This document shows positions 31,538 to 44,044 of a stretch of DNA of 64,000 bases, piece by piece (within the stretch, counting starts at the first letter, position 1; the number at the start of each line of letters is the position of its first letter). The translations under genes were made by a program, and so were the position numbers. The stretch lies in contig CM057135.1 of the NCBI GenBank assembly GCA_029964075.1, forward strand, positions 6,867,001-6,931,000, read 5' to 3'. The notes beneath the pieces were generated by a model. It made no database searches. It saw only the letters and a program-made list of their open reading frames with translations, and was not told where the DNA came from. The DNA is from Patiria pectinifera. Lineage: Eukaryota; Echinodermata; Asteroidea; Valvatida; Asterinidae.

Positions 31538-32828
31538 TAATCCTTAATTTTAGGACCTTGTTCCTATATACATGTAGGAAGGGGGAAGACTGGTAATCCT
31601 TATACCTAGACACCTCATATTTTACAAGTTCAGTTCAAAACTGACTTTTGCAGATGACTGTCCTGTACCAAAGTGACTTTTGAAGGCTAAAGCAGTCTTT
31701 TTTCTTCATATGAACTCATGTTAGTTGTAATTTTGAAAGCACTTTAAAAAAAATGTAACTGTCCTACTTTTTTTTGCAGTCAGACGTCATGTTGTTGTTT
31801 ACTCAGACTAGAACTATGAGGCTCCCGTGGAGCCTCATAGGTTCAGAAGCCCGCAAAATTGTTGTCGACACAAAACACTAATTAAGTACAAAAACGTCCA
31901 TCCCAAATAAGCTTTTTCCCACAGAACCGCTGGACAGTTTGCCCCTAAACTCCGTACAATGCCTCATGACATACTCACTTTATGTGCACCCAACAAACAT
32001 CGGTGGATTCTGTCTGTTTTCACGCAAAAATGACGAAAAATATGCCCTTTCCGCACTGAGCCAACCTAACACTTGAAACGAGCACGCGCGCAGAATGATC
32101 GCAGTCATTTCTAGTTTGATCGCTCGGAGCGCGCTGCGGGGGGTATGGTGTAGGAGCGGATTGATAGTATGCGCATGCTTACAAGTGCAAGTACGTACCC
32201 CCCGTGTAGTTCTAGGAGTAGAATATCAGCAGGTTTAATTTTGTGGAAAGAGGGCAGGGCTCTGATTTTTGAGGGAAATTCTGGGGTAAAAGACGATGAT
32301 GACAGCCAGAAAAGAGACTCAAAAACCAAGATGGCAAACGTGAAAGCTCGATGCAATGAAAGCTCGTTGCTGATTGGCTGATACAAAATAAATATCTTAT
32401 TTAATTTTTTTTAGCTGCCAATCAGCACCGGGCTTTCATTATGTAGGGCTTTCAGACTCCAAAACCAAGATGGCAAACATGAAAGCTCGATGCAATGAAT
32501 GCTCGTTACTTACTGATTGGCTGATAAAAAATAAACATCGTATTTAATTTATTTTAGCAGCTAATCAGCATTCGGCTTTCATTATGTAGGGCTTTCACTG
32601 TGTTGTGAGAACTACCGGTACAACATGCACGTCTGACTGCGAAAAGAGGTAGGAAAGTCACAATTTCTTTGAAAGTGCTTTCAAAACTACAACTAACATG
32701 GGTTTATATGAAGAAAAAAGATTGCTGTAGCCTGCAAAAGTCACTTAGGTACTGGACAGACATCTGGAAAAGTAAGTTTTGAAGAGAACTTGTAAAAAAT
32801 GGAGGTGTCCTAAAAGTAAGGATAATCA
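31538..32828. mobile_element. Inverted-repeat element, about 250-bp arms
   Basis: The left arm (about 31,538-31,800) starts GTAATCCTTAATTTTAGGAC. The right arm (about 32,610-32,828) reads as its complement, ending GTCCTAAAAGTAAGGATAAT. Shared internal words include AAACTGACTTTTGCAGATG and AAGTGCTTTCAAAA/TTTTGAAAGCACTTT. The interior has two direct copies of CAAGATGGCAAACRTGAAAG-type sequence (about 32,327 and 32,466) and a hairpin at 31,816-31,840. Related sequence occurs at 45,046 and 46,940-47,280. No clear target duplication. Confidence 0.65.
31816..31840. repeat. Perfect hairpin TATGAGGCTC..GAGCCTCATA
   Basis: 10-bp perfect arms separated by 5 bases (CCGTG), at the inner edge of the left arm of the 31,538 element. 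No function assigned. Confidence 0.8.
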
Positions 32829-32898
32829 TCTTATTCCTAGGGCAAAATGGAAAATTGTTTGTGTAGCCGTTTAACACAGAACTTGAAATTGACACACA

Positions 32899-33657
32899 AC
32901 TTGTTTTTATGCCCCGCGGCGAAGCCGAAGGGGCATACTGTTTCCGCCTTGTCCTTCCGTGGGTGGGTGTGTGCGTGGGTGTGTGGGTTTGTCTGGGTGG
33001 GTGGGTGTGTGGGTGTGTCCGGACAAATCTTGTCAGCGCGATAACTTCAGAAATACTTAACATATGAACTTTAAATTTGGTTTGTGTATTGTTCTTGGTA
33101 ATCCTAACAACCCTTTTGCATTTGGGGCCGAAAGGTCAAGGGTGAAGGTCACACTGACTAAAACAAAAGAAATTTTGTCAGCGCGATAACTTGAGAAATA
33201 CTTTATACATATGAACTTCAAATTTGGTTTGTGTTTTGTTCTTGGTAATCCTAAGAAGCCTATTGCATTTGGGGCTGAAAGGTCAAGGGTCAAGGTCACA
33301 GTGGCTAAACAAAAGAAATTTTGTCAGTGCGATAACTTGAGAAATTCTTTACATGTGAACTTCAAATTTGGTTTCTGGATTGTCCTTGGTAATCCAAATA
33401 GGCCTATCGCATTGGGGGTCGAAAGATCAAGGGTCAAGGTCACAGTGGCTAAAACAATAAAAATCTTGTATTTATTCTGAGATCATAGGGATTAGGGATT
33501 AATTCATATTAAACCTACATCAGACACTAATGCTGTCAATGAACGTTCCATGTGACCAAGGTATGGTACGTGTAAGTTGATGTTAAAAGTGGTGTTATGT
33601 CATGGAAACAGTCACGGTTGCGGGGCATTTGTGTTTCTAAACACACCTGACTTGTTT
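32899..33657. mobile_element. Non-autonomous element with GCCCC-type ends and three 145-bp tandem units
   Basis: The left end reads CTTGTTTTTATGCCCCGCGG and GAAGCCGAAGGGGCATA, then a GTGGGTGTGTG-rich stretch. The right end has GCGGGGCATTTGTG and a short AAACACACCTGACTTG tail. Three direct units of 145-146 bp (starting TGTCAGCGCG at 33,031 and 33,176, and TGTCAGTGCG at 33,322) contain AACTTCAAATTTGGTTTGTG and GGTCAAGGTCACAGTGGCTA. From memory such GGGGCATA-ended repeats are common in mollusc and other marine invertebrate genomes. The open frames inside reflect the repeat, not a gene. Confidence 0.75.
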
Positions 33658-34049
33658 TTTTAAGATTTAACAATTTGCTGGTAATTGAAGTTTTTGAAAT
33701 AATATTTTTGAAATTGTTTAAATGATCCTAAATGTCTGTGGCGGTTTTGTACAAAAAGACTTGTAAGGATGTTTTTTATGGTTTTTGTTGGTAAACAATG
33801 TGTTGTGAAGAGGGAATTTGTAATGATCATGTTTTATCAAGATAGAACATAGTTTAATATTTAAAGAACCATACCGATTCTGGAAAAATAGAAAAGGGAG
33901 AAGTTCATGACATCCCTGAAGTTTGTTGATTTTGCATTGTTTGCATACATGGTGATAGGGTATTCCTATTTGTCCGAATGATTGTGTTTAATGTTTTTTT
34001 TTAATTAAATATTATGAATACAGAGTTTTTGTTTGTTTTGTACATGTAG

Positions 34050-34281
34050 ATGGCATCAGTGACAGTGAAAGTTCTGAATGAACCCAAGGCCAGGGGCAAA
34101 GCAGTGATGTGCTCAGTTATCACAAATGCGCACAGTTTTGGCGATATTGTGATGTTTGGAGCTGATGTGAGGGACCGGTGAAAATCGTCTTATCAGAGGG
34201 AGGTTCTATCGACTCGTCAGTGTTACAACTGTGCCGAAAGATGGAGGTCGAGTCAGTATTAAATTGTCTTCAAAGACCAGG
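34050..34281 (+). pseudogene. RPA-like OB-fold exon, with frame break
   Basis: Opens after an AG acceptor with MASVTVKVLNEPKARGKAVM and NAHSFGDIVMFGADVR, then hits a TGA near 34,179. The +1 frame continues TGENRLIRGRFYRLVSVTTV and GGRVSIKLSSKTR to a GTAAGT donor at 34,282. The alternating beta-strand pattern and RGRFYRLVSV resemble RPA70-type single-stranded-DNA-binding OB folds (inference from pattern). A one-base indel explains the break: either a pseudogene or a sequence error. Confidence 0.45.
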
Positions 34282-34619
34282 GTAAGTAAAAGTACATATA
34301 TGTACCAAATGTATGTCCTTAAAGGGAATGTAAAACATTTGCTTTTGTTGTAATTCTGAGAAATAAATGGATTTGGAGAATAAGTATGTTATAGAAAATA
34401 TTGTTAAACTGACTTGTTTCACGTTGTGGGCTTGTAGATGCTGGAAAAACCAAGAAAACCTATCATGTTCTTGTAGTCTGGTTCCCAGACCCCACTTAAA
34501 ATGAAACAGAGCAATTAATACATTTGGGGAATTTTGGTTCGATATCTGGAGGCTGGCTGAGGAGTATTGTCATTGCCTATAAATCTGTCCAGTCGTCTGG
34601 GCAGAGTGGTTTCCAAGTG

Positions 34620-35890
34620 ATAACTTGAGTAAAAAATGTTGTTTGGGATTGTAACTTCACTAGTGGGTACGTTGCAAGTGGGAACAGGCAAGTGGGGATT
34701 GGTTTGAGGGTTAAATGGTCAAGGTCGCAGTGGTACATTGTAAATCATTTCCGAATAACATTGTGTGAGAAACGTTTGGGATTAGTTAGTTTGCAAATGA
34801 GATTTGGGATTGTAAGTTCACTAGGGGGTTGCCCACAAGAGCAGAGAAATTGGGATTGGTTTGGGGGTCAAAATGTCAAAGGTCAAGGCTACAGCGGTAA
34901 GTAAAAGGATGTTTATCTGGGCTCAAGTAGTGCAGAGTAATGAGTGTATAACCAAGACTTTTAGGCGGTTGTGTAACTCTTTGTCTCTCAAGTGGAAAAT
35001 CCAAAGACAAATTTGGGGAAGAAAACTGATTCAAAAATGAACTTTGGTGGATTCGAACTCGGGATCTTTTCATTGATAGTTGAACTCGATAACTAGGGTA
35101 TTGTGGCAGGTTGATGATAGCCATTTGATCACTTGCCTTAATCTAGTAAGATGGCTAAATATTAAAGGGAAATAATATGATTTTGTTTTTGGGGTGTAAT
35201 TTTAGAAGATTGAACTGTTGAGTTGAAGGTTGAATTTTGCCTTAGCTTTGAATTGTTTCCATTGATCTGTTTGACATGTATAGTTTGCTGATGTGAGAAA
35301 AATTACGAAAATGACAGTGCGTTTGAAACGGTCTAACGGAAGATCGTGTATGAAATCCAACAACTGAATGATCATTTGCAGATATTTTCGAAATGATACA
35401 AAAATCTCATTTTCTTGAATATGAAACAACGCGTGGCAAAATGATTTCACTGGATAAATACGGGCTTGCAGCCAAGTAAGGTGTTTCCACCAAGTTAAAA
35501 GTATTTTGTTGTCATTGTTACCAAGCATATGTTACGTCCCTTTAACAATGCTGTTACGCCTCATTCATCTTTTGATGAATGATCATATTACTGCCTAGCT
35601 AATGAAAATATATTAATTGGCATGTGCTGGTCGAGGCCATAAGGTAAATGATTACCAGATAAAAACAATGACTTTTGGATTTGTAACTTCAGTGGGGAAG
35701 TGGACAAGTTGGGATTGGTTTGGGGGATAACAGATCTAATTGGTCAACAAAGTAATAATGGTGACTGAAATGTTAATGTTAGAAATGGGGTTTGGGTTTG
35801 TAATTTCAGTAGGAGGTTTTCCTCGAGAGTTGGCAAGCTGGGATTTGGTTTGGGGGTCAGAAGTTGAAAGGTCAAGGTCATAGTGGCAAG
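34620..35890 (+). repeat. Degenerate dispersed copies of a GGGATTGGTTTGGGGGTCAA repeat
   Basis: Blocks at about 34,650-34,730, 34,790-34,895, 35,680-35,740 and 35,790-35,890 share TTTGGGATTGTAA-TTCACTAG, GGGATTGGTTTGGGGGTCA and GGTCAAGGTCACAGTGG-type words. The last word also occurs in the 145-bp units of the 32,899 element, so these are probably decayed relatives. They lie in introns of the candidate OB-fold gene. Confidence 0.6.
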
Positions 35891-36553
35891 TTAAATGTTA
35901 ATGATTTATATATGAAAATTATGAAAATCTTGCTCAGGATTTCAAGAGTACCTCTATATGACTTGAAAGGGCGTAATGAATGTGGCCATATTCTATAGTG
36001 GTGATGAGTGTAATGTCATAATCCAGGGGTTGACTTTTGATGTGTGAATAATCCGCGAAAATGTGTCTTTACTCTCGTGTTATTTGGACATAGTTTGTCC
36101 AATGGGTGTGACATCGGTTTTGTTTGATATTTTTAAAATAATCTATTAGTATACAAATTAGCAGTCATCATGATAAATAACAATTCTGTTCATGAGATGA
36201 ACAATTTTGTTGCATGATTTAGGCTAATGGCAAGTTGTATTTTTGATAATGGCAGCAGTAATTTGCATATTAAAGGGTGTGAGGAGTGTAGTTTTTCGCA
36301 ATGTCTTTCAGAACAATTGCAATTGAATAATCAGTATTTTGATTGATTAATCAAGTAACACAAAAATACTTGCAGTTATACATGTATGTGTCGTTGGGGA
36401 GCTGGTCCAGAAAGAATTTGGTCTTTGTTCTTTTTTTAAATGTGTTGACGTAAATATGGAGTACACTTTTTACTGTACATGTATATGGTTGTTATGGTTG
36501 AATGTTTTTTTGATAATTAATTTTTTGTTTATCTTTACTATCTTAAAATGTAG

Positions 36554-36688
36554 GTGTTTGCCACAGTTCCATTTGATGTGCCAGAAGAGATGGAGGATAT
36601 GTTCTATAATGCTCCAGAAATGGCAATCGGGGACGTTTTGGGCTGTAAAGAAGCGAAACGAGTGACAATTGTAGGAAGGGTGAAAACT
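36554..36688 (+). CDS. RPA-like OB-fold exon
   Basis: Exactly 45 codons between a TAG acceptor and a GTGAGT donor: VFATVPFDVPEEMEDMFYNA, PEMAIGDVLGC and EAKRVTIVGRVKT. Phase 0 at both ends joins 34,281 to 38,443. The RVTIVGRV strand fits the start of a second OB fold. No stop inside. Confidence 0.5.
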
Positions 36689-38442
36689 GTGAGTAAAATG
36701 TATAGGACTGTGTGTCTAGATCCGTGTATTTTGTGTTGTATTGCTTTGGGGGGGGGGGTGTGATTGGATAGTGTCCTTTTATGGCACACAGTTATTGTCA
36801 CTGAACACTAGTTAGTTTAGCTTAAAATGTGTGGACAGTATTGGTACACATGAAGCAAAGAAGGCTGTAAGTATGGCTTAAATGTAAGCGTTATTGTTGG
36901 GAAAAGTAAGAAAGTAATGGTATTTTGTTCCGTTTTTCTTAATGTTACCAATGAGAACTTGTGAGCTCTCCAGACTGAAGCATTTAGGATGAAAATTGCA
37001 ACAGGTCCATTACTTACCAAGCTTGGCTGAAATCGTTGAAAATATGAGGACATAATACCATTTTCCAGAAAATGACCTCTGGTGACCATTAGATGACTTG
37101 TGTGCAGAGTGTAGTATCAACAGTTACACAAAAAATGCAAGAGGTTCATATTTAATGAAGTTGGCCAAGTACAAGAAAAAATGGATGATAAAATGATATA
37201 CAGACCGCTCACGTGTAATGTGCTTTGATCCAAATGTTATGTGATATTATGTGTGTTCATCTAGGGACTTTCATAAGGATGATGCAGCGCAAGCCACTTA
37301 TAAAATGCTCTCCAGTGAGCACTATTATGTAGATGACCTTGGTGGAATTATCTGAGGGTCTATCTGTGGATGCAATTAAGTTTTGCTGTATTTATGAAAT
37401 GTGTAGGTGAAAATTTTGGTAAGTTTTAATGAAATGACGTCTATTGAACAATAGGTGGCCTTGGACCATCAGCCAAATACTTGTGTAGACCATATGAACC
37501 CTGGGTCATATGACATAGTTCATTGGGGATTGATAAAAATGTTTGGCAGTTATAATGAAGTTAGGGCACGTGATGAGAAAAAGTGAAAAAAAGATATAGA
37601 ATGATAGTATATCAAATTGTAGTATCTGATGTAGGAGGTGGGAGTTTAAAAAGCAGGATAACTTTAAATCATACTGTACTTTGTTTAAAGATGGGCTGTC
37701 TGCGCTTTTTGGGTGTGGCACGTGAAAAAGAGATTTTCAAAAGGAATTTTCTCGGATTGCATTTGTAATGAGCTTTCGAATGAGGTAGCACTCAAGAAAA
37801 GTGGTCCAAGATAAGTTAATAATTAAGTTCACTTTGTGAATTGGGATGTATTCCACCTCTGATTCAGATTAGAAGCACGGAGGTGTGAGTGTGTACATGC
37901 ACGTTTGCGATTGTAAATAATAATGGCAGCCAATACATTGTGTATATATATATATATATACTGTATGTGTATGGTTTGCATTAACAAAAGATAGAGACCA
38001 GTTGCTATGTGATTGCTGATGTGTGTGCATGATGGGATTGGACAAGTCGGAAAATGCTTGTTGGTAGTTAATAATAGTAGCTGGCAGTTCACTAGATATG
38101 ATTAGTAATACACAGATTTTGCTCAAACATTTTTGTTTTAAGTTGATAGGTGCTTGAGTGCAATTATAAAGGGAACTTTTTACTCCGTAATAAAAAGAAT
38201 ATTTATTCCAGAGGAGATATTTCTTGAAAGTTGGTTTGAAAAAGAAAAGAATCTGTATTTTGAATAAGCATGGATAAAACAGCTTTAGAGAATTGCTTTC
38301 GGTGTAATTCTGTTTATGAAATTGTTTTGTATTTATTTGTTTCTTTTTTAGTGAAGGTTCATCAGTATGATGCTAATTTCTATAGTATTTCAGTCAGTCA
38401 TTAATGGAAGTGCACATTGTGCTGTTTTTTTTTTTTTTTCAG

Positions 38443-38625
38443 GTGTCGCCATTCAAGGAAGGAGTTGGACTAGAAAGGAGGTTTGTGTCACTGATCTGTC
38501 AGTGCGGCAGGTTGTAACTGTGAACCTATGGGGAGAGCAGTCACAGTTGGCAGCAGATGTCAAGGCTGTGGAATATCGAGACGCAGTGTCCCTAAATGGT
38601 ACCCAGGAGACACACATTTTGGTCG
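38443..38625 (+). pseudogene. RPA-like OB-fold exon, with frame break
   Basis: A long T-tract and CAG acceptor precede GTG TCG. Phase 0 gives VSPFKEGVGLERR and later stops. The other frame gives VCVTDLSVRQVVTVNLWGEQ and SQLAADVKAVEY, which has the V..D.S...V.V.LWGEQ signature of RPA70-like OB folds. A single-base change near 38,480 reconciles the two. The donor is near 38,626. Confidence 0.5.
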
Positions 38626-39451
38626 GTGGTAATGCATTGTTTTAATGGCAATATTAAGGGATGGGGGATTAATAAGTCAACAAAATACTTTGGCAGGATG
38701 TTTAGTTCCAAGGGTGTATATTTACATTTGCATAAAGGCAAGCCTTACAATACTTGTTTGTGTTAACATCATAATAACTTTATAAAGGAAAATTGAGGGA
38801 TGCCAGATTTCAAAAGGAAATCGAAAACTCTTAAATGTTGAATTTAAAATTGACAAATCGGAAATCAGGGAATACCTGATCCAAAATTGCTGAACTCAAG
38901 AAATATTCTGACAAAAACACTGATATTAGGAAAAAAATTAGCAAAAATGCTCAAATCAGGAAAATCCTGACAAATCTCAGTGCTATGAATGCAGTTAAAA
39001 GAAAGTTAGGATTTGTTTTGTTGGGGGAGGTAAAATGAATTAATAATTGGTGTCATTAATGTTCCGATTGTGTGCTAGGTGCTTGTATAGGAATTGGGAT
39101 GAAGTTATTATGGATATTACCAATTAGAAATTGCTCTTTTTGTTTTTGAAATAAAACATTGTGAGACTAGTAGCACTGTAGCAGTGTGATTTTTTGCCAC
39201 TGTTGTACGAAATGCACTTTCAAATCAGAGAATATGTTCAATAGAGGAAGTGATGAGGATGTACAGGGGCAGGTACAATTTTTTGTGTGGGGATTATATG
39301 CAAAGGAGTGGAGAAGGGGTGGGTTGTTGGTAGTGCTCACATTAACAAATGTCCGTTGCTTGTAGAATTGCTCAAGAGTATTTGTGTTTTGTGTACTATT
39401 ATAAAAGATTGAGGGAATTTCTAATGTAGGTAATTGTTTGGTGTTGTTCAG

Positions 39452-39509
39452 CCAGGTAACCCTGATGCTACTCAAGAGCAGATGACCTTCATTGGTGTAA
39501 CAGTTAGAA
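39452..39509 (+). CDS. Small RPA-like exon
   Basis: A 58-base exon between a TTCAG acceptor and a GTAAGT donor: PGNPDATQEQMTFIGVTVR. The linker-then-strand pattern fits the C-terminal edge of the OB fold begun at 38,443. Confidence 0.45.
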
Positions 39510-40191
39510 GTAAGTATTTAAAACTATTGTCGATGGACAACACATATTGTTGCATGAAAATAAAGTGACCTAGCAGCGACGAATAGCAATGATTTGTACT
39601 TCAAAGTCAATTTAGCACAATAAATATTGGGATTTTTTTTTAGAAAACATTGGGAACTTTCAGAGGCGTGGCTTGTGGATATAGCGAAGTGTTGTCAATG
39701 TATTAGACTTTTGCTCACATTTAGTTCTGACAATTGATCCAGAGGTAGTACGATTTGGCACAAAGGATTTATTGGAATGTAGCATGCCAAAGTGGCATGG
39801 GCACACTAATGGGTTGTGGGGTAAGTGTTTGGAGCAGGGCTGTTAAGATTTTGGGTGCGATTTGTTTGTGTGTTTCTTGTCAAATCTGATCGAGCCCATT
39901 TCCAGTTCTTTGCTCTCGCTTTTCCCCACTGCCGAGCAGCACTTGATCCCTCCTTCCCTCCCATGCCATCCATCAGCAAAGACCATGTATTTCTGCAGTT
40001 TGTAAGTAGTATGTATGTATGTATAGTTGCTACTAGTACATGTATGCGCCCACCCCGTAATGTACATGTACATAATGAAAGAACGTGCAGTACTGGTTTG
40101 CCTTGTTGTTTCGCCTTGTCTGTATGCCTTGTTTTTCTGCCTTGTTCTTAATTGTAATAATTGTTGTGGTTGTGTCTACTTTTTATTTTAG

Positions 40192-40372
40192 TAATGGACC
40201 TATTCAGCTTGTAAGGGATGATGACAGAGTATTTGAAGTAGGTGATGATGTTTTGCGTGATGTCTTTGACGGTGGTGTGACTGAAGTGGAGGAAAGACTG
40301 CCACTGCAATGCATCGTCAGGTATCAGGATATGCCAGGCATGAGTGCACAGATATTGGCGATCATGGTTTAA
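40192..40372 (+). CDS. Candidate downstream exon of the OB-fold gene
   Basis: After a TTTTAG acceptor: NGPIQLVRDDDRVFEVGDDV, LRDVFDGGVTEVEERLPLQC and IVRYQDMPGMSAQI, to a TAA at 40,370-40,372 that abuts a GTAAGT. Acidic, coding-like composition and no internal stop. Either the last exon or an exon with a mutated end. No domain recognised. Confidence 0.4.
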
Positions 40373-40896
40373 GTAAGTTTGTTGGTTTCAGGTTACTTTT
40401 GAGTATTCCAGTGAAAGTTTGTGGTTTGATATTTTACAGTGCATTACTTATATTCCTCTGTTGGTAGAATTTTGTTAAATGATAATGGATTTTTTTTCTC
40501 TTAAGTGGTCTTAAACTATTTCTCCTATGGTTTCACTTGTCTCGTTAACCGGATGAATATAGTGAGAAATGGAGCAAACTGTGCCAATATGTATATTATA
40601 TAGGTTGTGCAAAAAGATACTGTAAAAATGACCATCAGGCGCAGTTTATATTACTTAGTTTGTGGGTTTTCCTTTGGGGGACACTGTACATTAAATGGTG
40701 TTCATAATGCGCATAGATTATGGCTATGTCTTTGTAGAGTGCCCTCTACTGCAAGGTGGTGATCACAGTTCGGTGTCGTCCATCCTACTGTGTTCCTGTA
40801 GCTGTGTCTGCACTCTCGGATCCCCTTCCTGTAATGTTGCCAAAAAAAGTGACCCTGTGATGTTGATGCATGTTTTGTTTTTGTTTTTTTAATCAG

Positions 40897-41113
40897 GGTT
40901 GATGTGTTTGCACTTATGATGGAGAAGAAGGTGGACGAAGATGTGTTCTGGCTGTCATTTGGATCATCTGTGGTGAAGTCAACATACAGATGCGCATTGT
41001 TGATGTTGAGATTTGTTGTTAAAGATGTTCATTGTTATTGCATTCCAGTTGAAGAAGTTATAAAAAAAGTATTGAGAGTTGGTTTTTTGTTTATTTATTT
41101 AGTTGTATTGTAG
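40897..41113 (+). CDS. Candidate last exon of the OB-fold gene
   Basis: After a TTTTTTAATCAG acceptor: VDVFALMMEKKVDEDVFWLS, FGSSVVKSTYRCALLMLRF and VKDVHCYCIPVEEVIKKVL, with a hydrophobic end and TAG at 41,111. Coding-like for the first two thirds; the end may be intronic or UTR. No domain recognised. Confidence 0.35.
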
Positions 41114-41139
41114 TGGAAGTAAAGGCATTATCAATCACA

Positions 41140-42590
41140 GCTGCAAAGTATTTGGAGGGGGGGGGGGGAAATAAGCCATATGAATGAGTTATATGTTTAG
41201 CGATGTGATAAGAGTGGGACACTTAATGTAACTACTGTGGAGAACTTGACAACAGTGTTTACTAGAAAGTGGTTTCTTGTGGATAAGATATTTCTTATCA
41301 GTTACAGTGAGTGCACTTAAAGTAAGTTGCAAGAGGAAGGAATTTGCCAGTCGTATTTGAAGGGAAGAGATCACGTGCAGTACTATGATTAGCGTCTAAA
41401 AATCATGAAACTTTTGTGTGTGTTATGACTTGTTTGCAGGTCGTTGAGTTTTTAAAGTATTATCAGTATTTAAGCTATTTATTGTTGGAAGTGTATTTAC
41501 ACCAGCATTTCGTTTTAAATGTGTTAAAAAGCCATGTTAATACTTATTTAAGTTACATGTATACATACTGTAAGTATATTTTAGCAGATGATTTTTTTTT
41601 GTGGTTATGTGTAACGGTAGGTAGAAGAGTAGTGATTTGACAATGGCTCATTTGATGTGAGGCTTTTATTATTGGAGGTGGGTGCAACTTAAGTGGATAC
41701 ATGTTTTGAGGTATTTATTAAAAGAGAACTTGAACAAATAGTACTGATTGTAAGTTGGATAATACTGGGTTTGCCAAAGGTTTTGTGAATTGTTGTTAGA
41801 GTAAGCATTATGCTTGTGCAGTTTGTCTACTTTGGTTCTAGAATAAGTACAGCATTAAGAAAGGTTTTGTACTGTAATGTTTTGTCTGAAAAGTTTATAT
41901 ATTTATGATAATTTGATAATTATGAAAGGTTAATCACAAATTGGAAGGGACAGTTAAGGTGAAGACATTTAAAGTTTCAAATTATCTGTCACTGCTGCAA
42001 AATATTGGGGGTGGGAAATAAGCCATATGAATGAGTAATATGTTTAAGCGATGTGATAAGAGTGGGACACTTACATGTAACCACTGTGGAAAACTTTGAC
42101 AACACTGTTTACTAGAAAGTGGTTTCTTGTGGATAAGATTTCTTATCACTTACTATGAGTACACTTAAAGTAAGTTGCAAGAGGAAGGAATTCGTCAGTC
42201 GTATTTGAAGGGAAGAGATCACGTTCAGTACTATGATTAGCGTCTAAAAATCATGAAACTTTTGTGTGTGTTATGACTTTTTTGCAGGTCGTTGAGTTTA
42301 AAGTATTATCAGTATTTAAGCTATTTATTGTTGGAAGTGTATTTACACTAGCATTTCGTTTTAAATGTGTTTGAAAGCCATGTTAATACTTATTTAAGTT
42401 ACATGTATACATACTGTAAGTATATTTTAGCAGATGATTTTTTTGTGGTTATGTATAATGGTTGGTAAAAGAGTAGTGATTTGACAATGGCTCATTTGAT
42501 GAGAGGTCTTTATTATTGGAGGTGGGTGCAACTAAGTGGATACAAGTTTTGAGGTATTTATTGAAAGAGAACTTGAACAAGATTGGTAAT
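41140..42590 (+). repeat. Direct duplication of about 580 bp
   Basis: About 41,140-41,725 and 41,995-42,590 are near-identical copies, from CTGCAAAGTATTTGGAGG / CTGCAAAATATTGGGGG through GTGGTTTCTTGTGGATAAGA, TTGCAGGTCGTTGAGTTT and GGAGGTGGGTGCAACT. They are separated by about 270 bases of single-copy sequence. The second copy has small deletions. No coding content. Confidence 0.88.
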
Positions 42591-42599
42591 AAAGAGAGT

Positions 42600-44040
42600 G
42601 TTTATTTTTCTAAATGTTTGATAATTCGATTACAGGTATTTTTTTTCTGTATTGGTATCCAGTATTGAAAGCCATAAATAGTTTGGGGACTCAAAATGTA
42701 TTTACATGGACATCCTTTACAGTGGGATGCAATTTTGTTTAATTTATGAAGCATGAAGGAAAGGCAATTAGATGAATTTTCGTACAATATTGAGAGTACA
42801 TGTAGTAAAAATATCTCGGGCAATGGAGTGAGACCTGCGGATTGGGGAAAAGCGTGCTATTGGCACTCCTCGCGAATGAAAGGCGATGTTTGGGTGTGCT
42901 GTTTAACGAAAGCTTCTTAGAAAGGTGCAAAAATGTGTTGGTGCTAAGAAAGGCCATAGTAACATGGAGGGGAAAAAAACACATTTTGTACCCTGGCTTG
43001 AGAATTTAGTTGCGGGTCCGTTATTGTGGGAGCAGATGCATTTTCTTTTTGGTGGACGGGTAGTCATGAGATTTGCCATTAGTTTATTTCTTTCTCTACT
43101 GCCAAAAGTTATTGTAATTAAGTTAATCAGAAGGATGAGAAGTTCATACTTTGTATTCAGACGATTTGTATCACTGAGAACTAAAATTTAAGATGTAATA
43201 TATGTATTACTACAATCAGTTCGTCTTTAAGCGCGTGGGTCCCCCATGCAGCGGCGCATCGTTGCTACGTACGTTATGTCGGTCGCTATGCAGCTGTTGG
43301 TTGTGGACGTTTTGTTTGTGGTTCGCGTTTGTTTCAGCCGCTCATTTAGTCTAGTGCGCGCATGTGCACTCAAAATATGAAACACTGATAATCGGCAAAC
43401 ATGGATGCTTGCAGTCTCAGTTTGACCCACTGAAGTATCGGTCAACATCTCGCTCGAAGTACTTTGATAAATTTTTCTTTCCACATGGACAGGAATATAA
43501 GGCAATCAAAGTCACTTTTGCAAACCTTAGCGTATAATCAGAGAGTATTTGATGAATTTTTTTTGGTTTTCCGTGTCGTGTAGTACGAAAGTATTGGGTC
43601 ACAAATTCTAAACAGGCGACAGTTTAGGGGATGTATTTTCAGTTTTGCCGAGTCACTGTAAACTTGTCTTCACTGAAAATTGGTAAAGGATGCCACAGAA
43701 AGTGGGATGTATAAATATCATTTAAGTCGGAAACCGTTTGAATGACAAAAGTAAGGTCTCACGTTATACGTTTTTTTCGTTGAGTGTAACGTTATTATGC
43801 ACCTACGTACAATGTACACGGAACCTGGATCTGGCCCGTCTAGCCACACACCACGCGCCGCGCTCCTTTTATAATCTTTCGACGCGTTGGAAATGTATAC
43901 ATTTAACTGAAACGATTTACAACTGACTGGTTCACGCCCCGAAATGCAGTTAAGTACCATCATAGAGGGCACTGGGAACAGTTTATTTATCCACGAAGCT
44001 TTGGAAATAGGTTTACTCAAAAAATGACGATTTTTATAAG
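42600..44040. other. Non-coding region
   Basis: No supported gene. The short frame at 42,925-43,191 lacks domain signals and splice context. Confidence 0.5.
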
Positions 44041-44044
44041 CTAC

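Noticed and set aside
32704-33063. Minus-strand frame rich in His, Thr and Pro
   Set aside because: It is the antisense of a GTGGGTGTGTG tract in a repeat element.
39896-40002. Possible exon with AG acceptor and GTAAGT donor (FFALAFPHCRAALDPSFP)
   Set aside because: Splice sites look good but no frame connects sensibly to the neighbouring candidate exons.
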